Source: Rhodococcus sp. PAMC28707
GTDB taxonomy: Bacteria; Actinomycetota; Actinomycetes; Mycobacteriales; Mycobacteriaceae
NCBI RefSeq assembly: GCF_004795915.1
Contig: NZ_CP039253.1
Span: 3,162,001 to 3,226,000 of the forward strand
Direction: 5' to 3'
Length of the DNA stretch: 64,000 nucleotides
Shown here: piece by piece, positions 59,873-64,000 of the stretch
How positions within the stretch are numbered: the stretch's first letter is position 1
Layout of the letters: the number at the start of each line of letters is the position of its first letter
Notes under the pieces: model-generated
What the model saw: the letters and a program-made list of their open reading frames with translations, nothing else
The model's database searches: none
What the model was told of the DNA's origin: nothing
Position numbers and translations under genes: made by a program

Positions 59873-60041
59873 AGCGGGCCTTTTTCAGGCCCTTCTTCAG
59901 GTCCTTGCCGGAGGCGCCCTGATCTTCGAGCTTCTTCATCCTCATGATCACCACGGGGCACTTGATGCAGCGCGTCTTCTTGCGGCAACATTTTTTCTTC
60001 GGCTTGAGACCCGACACCTTCTTGGCCTTGATCTTGCCCAT
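59865..60041 (-). CDS. Small basic Cys-rich protein
   Basis: A 58-residue protein, MGKIKAKKVSGLKPKKKC then CRKKTRCIKCPVVIMRMKKL. About one third is Lys/Arg. Four cysteines (CC..C..C, spaced C-C-x5-C-x2-C) could hold one zinc. GGAG lies 8 nt before the ATG at 60041, chosen over an in-frame start at 60071 that lacks such a site. The protein resembles a ribosome- or nucleic-acid-binding zinc ribbon. Conserved in position near typA in related genomes as far as I recall; function unknown. Confidence 0.72.
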   Translation of the reverse strand: MGKIKAKKVSGLKPKKKCCRKKTRCIKCPVVIMRMKKLEDQGASGKDLKKGLKKARST

Positions 60042-60229
60042 GTGAACGTCTCCGAAAATCTCGCATTTCAAGGTGAACTTGTGGAAAAGGGTACTGCGTG
60101 TCGCAGGTCACCCTGGGGTAGCGGGTAAACTTGTTCAGTCGCGAGATTCTCGCGGTGCAGCGCGCTTCTCTAGCGTCATAAAGCCGCTAGCGAACAAGAG
60201 CCCGCATTCAACCCAGGAGAACCTTTCGC

Positions 60230-62167
60230 GTGAGCGCCCCAAGCAGTGCAGATAACATCGACAGCACCACCACTTTTCGCAACGTAGCCATCGTTGCACA
60301 CGTCGACCATGGCAAGACCACGCTGGTCGACGCCATGCTCCGGCAGTCGGGAGCGTTCGAGGAACGCGCCGAAGCGATCGATCGCGTGATGGACTCGGGT
60401 GACCTCGAGAGGGAAAAGGGCATCACGATTCTGGCCAAGAACACGGCCGTTCACCGACGTAACCCCGACGGCACCATGACCGTCATCAACGTCATCGACA
60501 CCCCCGGGCACGCCGACTTCGGTGGCGAGGTCGAACGCGGCCTGTCCATGGTCGACGGTGTAGTCCTTCTCGTCGATGCATCCGAGGGCCCGCTACCGCA
60601 GACCCGCTTCGTGCTGCGCAAGGCGCTCGCTGCGTCTTTGCCCGTCATCTTGGTCGTGAACAAGACCGATCGACCCGACGCACGAATCGAAGAGGTCGTC
60701 TCCGAGAGTCACGACCTGCTTCTCGACCTCGCTTCCGACCTCGACGACGAAGCCTCCGAGGCTGCTGAGCTCGCCCTCGACCTTCCTGTCCTCTACGCCT
60801 CCGGCCGTGAGGGCAAGGCATCGAAGGTTCAGCCCGAGAATGGCAACGCTCCCGATGCGGAGAACCTCGACGAACTGTTCGACGTCCTGCTCAGCTACGT
60901 TCCTGCTCCCAAGGGAAGCGTCGACGCACCTCTGCAGGCACACGTCACCAACCTCGATGCTTCCGCATTCTTGGGTCGCCTCGCTCTGGTTCGCATCCAC
61001 AACGGCCAGCTCAGCAAGGGCCAGACCGTGAGCTGGATGCGTGAGATCGACGGCGAGCCCGTCGTCCAGAAGACGAAGATCACCGAGCTGCTCAACACCA
61101 TCGGTGTCGAGCGCGTACCGGGTGAGAAGGGCGTTGCAGGTGACATCGTCGCCGTTGCAGGCTTCCCTGACATCATGATCGGTGACACCCTCGCCGACCT
61201 CGAGAATCCTGTCGCATTGCCGCGGATCACCGTCGACCAGCCGGCGATCTCGGTCACCATCGGCACCAACACGAGCCCGCTCGTCGGCCGCGTAAGCGGT
61301 CACAAGCTGACCTCGCGCATGGTCAAGAGCCGTCTCGATCAGGAACTCGTCGGTAACGTCTCGTTGAAGGTTCTCGACATCGGCCGTCCTGATGCCTGGG
61401 AGGTCCAGGGTCGTGGTGAGTTGGCCCTTGCCATCCTCGTCGAGCAGATGCGTCGTGAAGGCTTCGAGCTGACCGTCGGCAAGCCCCAGGTGGTCACCCG
61501 CTTGGTCGACGGCAAGGTCCACGAGCCGTTCGAAGAGCTGACGGTCGACTCCCCGGAGGAATACCTCGGCGGTGTCACTCAGTTGCTTGCCGCGCGCAAG
61601 GGCAAGATGGTGCAGATGACGAACCACGGCGCAGGCTGGGTTCGTATGGAGTTCATCGTTCCCTCGCGTGGCCTGATCGGTTTCCGCACCGACTTCCTCA
61701 CCGACACGCGTGGCACCGGTATCGCCAACGCTGTCTTCCACGGTTACGGACCGTGGTCGGGGGAGATTCGTGCACGCCACACCGGGTCGCTCGTCTCGGA
61801 CCGCGCCGGCAGCGTCACTCCGTTCGCCATGATTCAGTTGGCAGACCGAGGCACGTTCTTCGTCGAGCCCGGTGTCGATACCTACGAGGGCATGGTCGTT
61901 GGCATCAACCCGCGTCAGGAAGACCTCGATATCAACGTCACGCGTGAGAAGAAGCTAACCAACATGCGTCAGTCTTCGGCAGACGTCATGGAGACTCTGG
62001 CCAAGCCGAAGAAGATGGACCTGGAAATGGCCATGGAGTTCTGTGCCGTCGACGAGTGCGTCGAAGTGACCCCCGAGGTCGTTCGGGTCCGTAAGGTGCA
62101 CCTCGATTCCAACGAGCGCGCTCGTGAGCGTTCGCGCAGCAAGTCGCGTGACAAGGCTGCTCTGTAA
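60230..62167 (+). CDS. typA: Ribosome-associated translational GTPase TypA/BipA
   Basis: A 645-residue translational GTPase related to EF-G. G1 is [18 protein letters not shown]2 region [14 protein letters not shown]3 [15 protein letters not shown]4 NKTDRPDAR. Domains II, III, V and the BipA-specific C-terminal domain ([44 protein letters not shown]) follow. It aids 50S assembly and stress adaptation. The GTG at 60230 has AGGAGAA 8 nt upstream. Its codons show a stronger high-expression bias than those of most neighbours. Confidence 0.97.
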   Translation: MSAPSSADNIDSTTTFRNVAIVAHVDHGKTTLVDAMLRQSGAFEERAEAIDRVMDSGDLEREKGITILAKNTAVHRRNPDGTMTVINVIDTPGHADFGGEVERGLSMVDGVVLLVDASEGPLPQTRFVLRKALAASLPVILVVNKTDRPDARIEEVVSESHDLLLDLASDLDDEASEAAELALDLPVLYASGREGKASKVQPENGNAPDAENLDELFDVLLSYVPAPKGSVDAPLQAHVTNLDASAFLGRLALVRIHNGQLSKGQTVSWMREIDGEPVVQKTKITELLNTIGVERVPGEKGVAGDIVAVAGFPDIMIGDTLADLENPVALPRITVDQPAISVTIGTNTSPLVGRVSGHKLTSRMVKSRLDQELVGNVSLKVLDIGRPDAWEVQGRGELALAILVEQMRREGFELTVGKPQVVTRLVDGKVHEPFEELTVDSPEEYLGGVTQLLAARKGKMVQMTNHGAGWVRMEFIVPSRGLIGFRTDFLTDTRGTGIANAVFHGYGPWSGEIRARHTGSLVSDRAGSVTPFAMIQLADRGTFFVEPGVDTYEGMVVGINPRQEDLDINVTREKKLTNMRQSSADVMETLAKPKKMDLEMAMEFCAVDECVEVTPEVVRVRKVHLDSNERARERSRSKSRDKAAL

Positions 62168-62197
62168 AGAGCGGTAGCTTTCGTATATCGCGCTGGA

Positions 62198-62248
62198 CGC
62201 CCGTGTCTGCGCAGTCGGTCTCGACATGAGACTGCGCAGACACGGGCT
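62198..62248 (+). terminator. Hairpin terminator after typA
   Basis: Perfect 19-bp arms (CCCGTGTCTGCGCAGTC inside 62198-62216, complement 62230-62248) around a 13-nt loop. It lies 31 nt after the typA stop and only 19 nt before the lpqW start. There is no U-tract, so it could also act as a leader hairpin of lpqW, whose AAGGAG follows the stem at once. Confidence 0.65.
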
Positions 62249-62266
62249 ACGACGAAGGAGATGCAT

Positions 62267-63994
62267 TTGCGGCGAGCGCGCCCCCTGGGCATCGGAACCA
62301 TCGCGTTGGTTCTGCCCACTCTGGTTCTCGCAGCATGCACCGCCAACCCGCCGCCTCCGGTCGAGAGCGAACCGACACCCGTCATCACGACGACGGAAGT
62401 TCCCGTCGAGACCGGAGATCCTGTCGTCGTCGCGATCGACGATGTCGGCATCGGGTTCAATCCGCACCTTTTGTCCGACCAGTCGCCTGCCAACTCAGCA
62501 GTGAGCGCGCTCGTCCTACCGAGTCCGTTTCGGCCGGCCACCGATCCATCGAATCCCGCAGTGACCGTGTGGGTCCAGGACCCTTCGCTGTTGTTGTCGG
62601 CGGAGGTGACGTCGCAGAATCCGTTCACGGTCACCTATCAGCTCCGCAACGAAGCTCAGTGGTCCGACAGTGCGCCGATCGCCGCCGAGGACTTCCGGTA
62701 TCTCTGGCAACAAATGATCTCGAAACCCGGAGTCATCGACCCGGCGGGCTACGGCCTCATCGATAACGTTGCCTCCTCCGGTGGCGGCAAGAGCGTCGCC
62801 GTGACATTCGTCGAGCCGTATCCGAATTGGCGACGACTCTTCTCCGATTTGCTCCCGAGTCATCTCCTCAAAGACTCCCCCGGTGGATTCGAAACCGGTT
62901 TCGTCGACAACGTGCCGGTCTCGGGCGGTCAGTTCAGTGTCAAGTCGATCGACCGAGGACGCGACGAAATCCTTCTCGAACGCAACGATCGATTCTGGGA
63001 CGAACCGGCGAAGCCTGACCGAATCCTGCTTCGTCGAGGCGGGACTTCTGCCCAGTTGGCCGACTCGCTTCGGTCGAAAGACGCTCAGGTAGCCCAGGTT
63101 CGGGCAAGTACCGCGACGAGGGCGCAGCTGGCGGCAATACCAGGGGTTCGCACCGACGTCAGATTTCAGCCACGCGTTCTCGATCTGACCCTCAACGGCC
63201 GAACCGCGCTGCTGTCGGATCCAAACGTGCGAGCGGGAATCTTCGGCCTTCTCGATCCGGCACTGCTGTCGACGGTTGCAGCAGGGACAGGGTCGGCCGA
63301 TCACCCAGCGCGCGCTCAACTGTCGAGCCCCTCCGAACTTGGTTATGCCCCAAGTGCTCCCGCTCCGATCGATCGCCAGAGTGCGCTCGCACTACTCGCC
63401 GGAGCCGGATTCGTGCCAGGTCCGGACGGGGCGCTCGAAAAAGACGGAGTACCAGTCGAATTCGTCATCGGAGCAGTAGAGGATGATTCCACCTCGCTCG
63501 CCGTCGCAAACACTGTTGCCGACCAACTGGGAGGCGTGGGCATCGATGCATCGGTGACCCCGCTTCCACCCGAAGAGTTGTACAGCACGGCACTCGTAGA
63601 CGGCGGGATCGACGCACTGGTCGGATGGACAAGTGTAGGAAACGATCCCGCGACCGTGATGGCGTCGAGATTCGGGTGCCCACCGGCTCCGGCCCCGACT
63701 CGGTCGGGTGTCACCGACGAGGCCAAGGCGCGTCCGCCGAGCAACCTCTCCGGTTTATGTGTGCCGGAGTTGCAGAATTCGGTGAATCTGGCTCTACGCG
63801 GCGAACTTCCGGCGGACCGGCTGATCGCCGAAGCAGAGCCGAAATTGTGGGCGTTGGCCGCGGTTCTCCCGATCATGCAGGATTCGTCCGTTGTCGCCGT
63901 CGGTACCGGTGTCGAAGGTGTGTCGTTGGCAGGACCGATCGAGGTAGGCATCTTCGGTGATGCTGCGCAGTGGATGAGGACCAAGACCAAGTGA
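62267..63994 (+). CDS. lpqW: LpqW-like lipoprotein (ABC substrate-binding-protein fold)
   Basis: About 575 residues. Lipoprotein signal with lipobox LVLAAC at about residues 20-25. The mature part has the SBP_bac_5/DppA-like fold (GIGFNPHLLSDQSPANSAVS, FRYLWQQMISKPGVIDPAGY, VPVSGGQFSVKSIDRGRDE, LPIMQDSSVVAVG) and matches M. tuberculosis LpqW along its length. LpqW steers the PIM/LAM branch point and so works with PimE encoded 3 kb upstream. AAGGAG at 62255-62260 directly precedes an in-frame ATG (62261) but is well spaced (6 nt) for the TTG at 62267, so I prefer the TTG. Confidence 0.93.
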   Translation: MRRARPLGIGTIALVLPTLVLAACTANPPPPVESEPTPVITTTEVPVETGDPVVVAIDDVGIGFNPHLLSDQSPANSAVSALVLPSPFRPATDPSNPAVTVWVQDPSLLLSAEVTSQNPFTVTYQLRNEAQWSDSAPIAAEDFRYLWQQMISKPGVIDPAGYGLIDNVASSGGGKSVAVTFVEPYPNWRRLFSDLLPSHLLKDSPGGFETGFVDNVPVSGGQFSVKSIDRGRDEILLERNDRFWDEPAKPDRILLRRGGTSAQLADSLRSKDAQVAQVRASTATRAQLAAIPGVRTDVRFQPRVLDLTLNGRTALLSDPNVRAGIFGLLDPALLSTVAAGTGSADHPARAQLSSPSELGYAPSAPAPIDRQSALALLAGAGFVPGPDGALEKDGVPVEFVIGAVEDDSTSLAVANTVADQLGGVGIDASVTPLPPEELYSTALVDGGIDALVGWTSVGNDPATVMASRFGCPPAPAPTRSGVTDEAKARPPSNLSGLCVPELQNSVNLALRGELPADRLIAEAEPKLWALAAVLPIMQDSSVVAVGTGVEGVSLAGPIEVGIFGDAAQWMRTKTK

Positions 63995-64000
63995 GACTTC

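Noticed and set aside
59876..59892. GGGCCT/AGGCCC mini-hairpin at the mutT2 stop as terminator
   Set aside because: Only 6 bp, and it lies within the coding part of the opposing Cys-rich gene; probably incidental.
60593..61780. 395-codon minus-strand ORF across typA
   Set aside because: Antisense shadow of a highly biased coding gene; no start signals and no recognisable domain.
1..64000. tRNA, rRNA, CRISPR arrays, insertion sequences, prophage or attachment sites
   Set aside because: No tRNA-like cloverleaf with GGTTCGA arm in the gaps, no spaced identical repeats, and no transposase, integrase or phage structural gene; the LysB-like gene stands alone.

Overview
The window reads as chromosomal DNA of a mycolic-acid actinobacterium, most likely Rhodococcus or a close relative. 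Supporting genes are mycothiol S-conjugate amidase (Mca), the PIM mannosyltransferase PimE, the lipoprotein LpqW, wax-ester/TAG acyltransferases, an F420-type luciferase-like oxidoreductase and a desaturase of the DesA2 type. From memory, three blocks follow Mycobacterium tuberculosis gene order: greA-DUF4307-mca-small membrane protein-YyaL-TrhA-Z-isoprenyl transferase (Rv1080c to Rv1086); fum-glpX-DUF4245-xseB-xseA-lipid droplet protein-ispH-DUF6542 with ychF (Rv1098c to Rv1112); and pimE-phhB-mutT2-typA-lpqW (Rv1159 to Rv1166). I saw no rRNA, tRNA, CRISPR array, transposase, integrase or prophage. The window is core genome with short accessory insertions.

Layout. 1-2.7 kb: the 3' end of tuf and its terminator, then a leftward five-gene Asp23/Gls24 envelope-stress operon. 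2.8-8.4 kb: a ferredoxin-reductase-type flavoprotein coupled to threonine deaminase, a DrrAB-type ABC exporter, and a BAAT-type acyl-thioester hydrolase. 8.4-18.1 kb: greA to the isoprenyl transferase, then coaA, a DUF885 protein and glyA. 18.2-21.7 kb: phoH2, an NTF2-like enzyme coupled to a serine-hydrolase remnant, and a desaturase homologue with altered metal ligands; palindromic repeats flank this segment. 21.7-29.1 kb: fumC, glpX, exonuclease VII, ispH and DUF6542. 29.1-37.8 kb: a DNA-repair block (rmuC, sbcD, sbcC, ogt, ada-alkA) with an AI-2E-type permease inside it. 37.9-42.8 kb: ybdD-cstA, a CD225 protein, an LLM oxidoreductase and ychF. 42.8-48.2 kb: an oxidoreductase fragment, a cupin, the intact oxidoreductase, a winged-helix protein, an amylosucrase-type GH13 enzyme and a VOC protein. 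48.2-57.6 kb: a lipid and envelope segment with a LysB-like esterase, two divergent WS/DGAT acyltransferases, an epimerase, two secreted paralogues, TerD, a Tat-exported DUF1906 protein with a tiny downstream ORF, and an MFS exporter. 58-64 kb: pimE, phhB, mutT2, a Cys-rich basic protein, typA and lpqW.

The most unusual items are these. The DesA2-like protein has lost most of its diiron ligands. A 24-codon ORF with a strong Shine-Dalgarno sits behind the Tat-exported DUF1906 gene. A 23-nt palindromic repeat occurs in three arrangements. A 21-bp hairpin appears to bury the coaA Shine-Dalgarno. A perfect 32-bp palindrome spans the ilvA stop codon. Two gene remnants are present. Many genes carry a TANNNT box 6-8 nt before the start codon, which suggests leaderless mRNAs.
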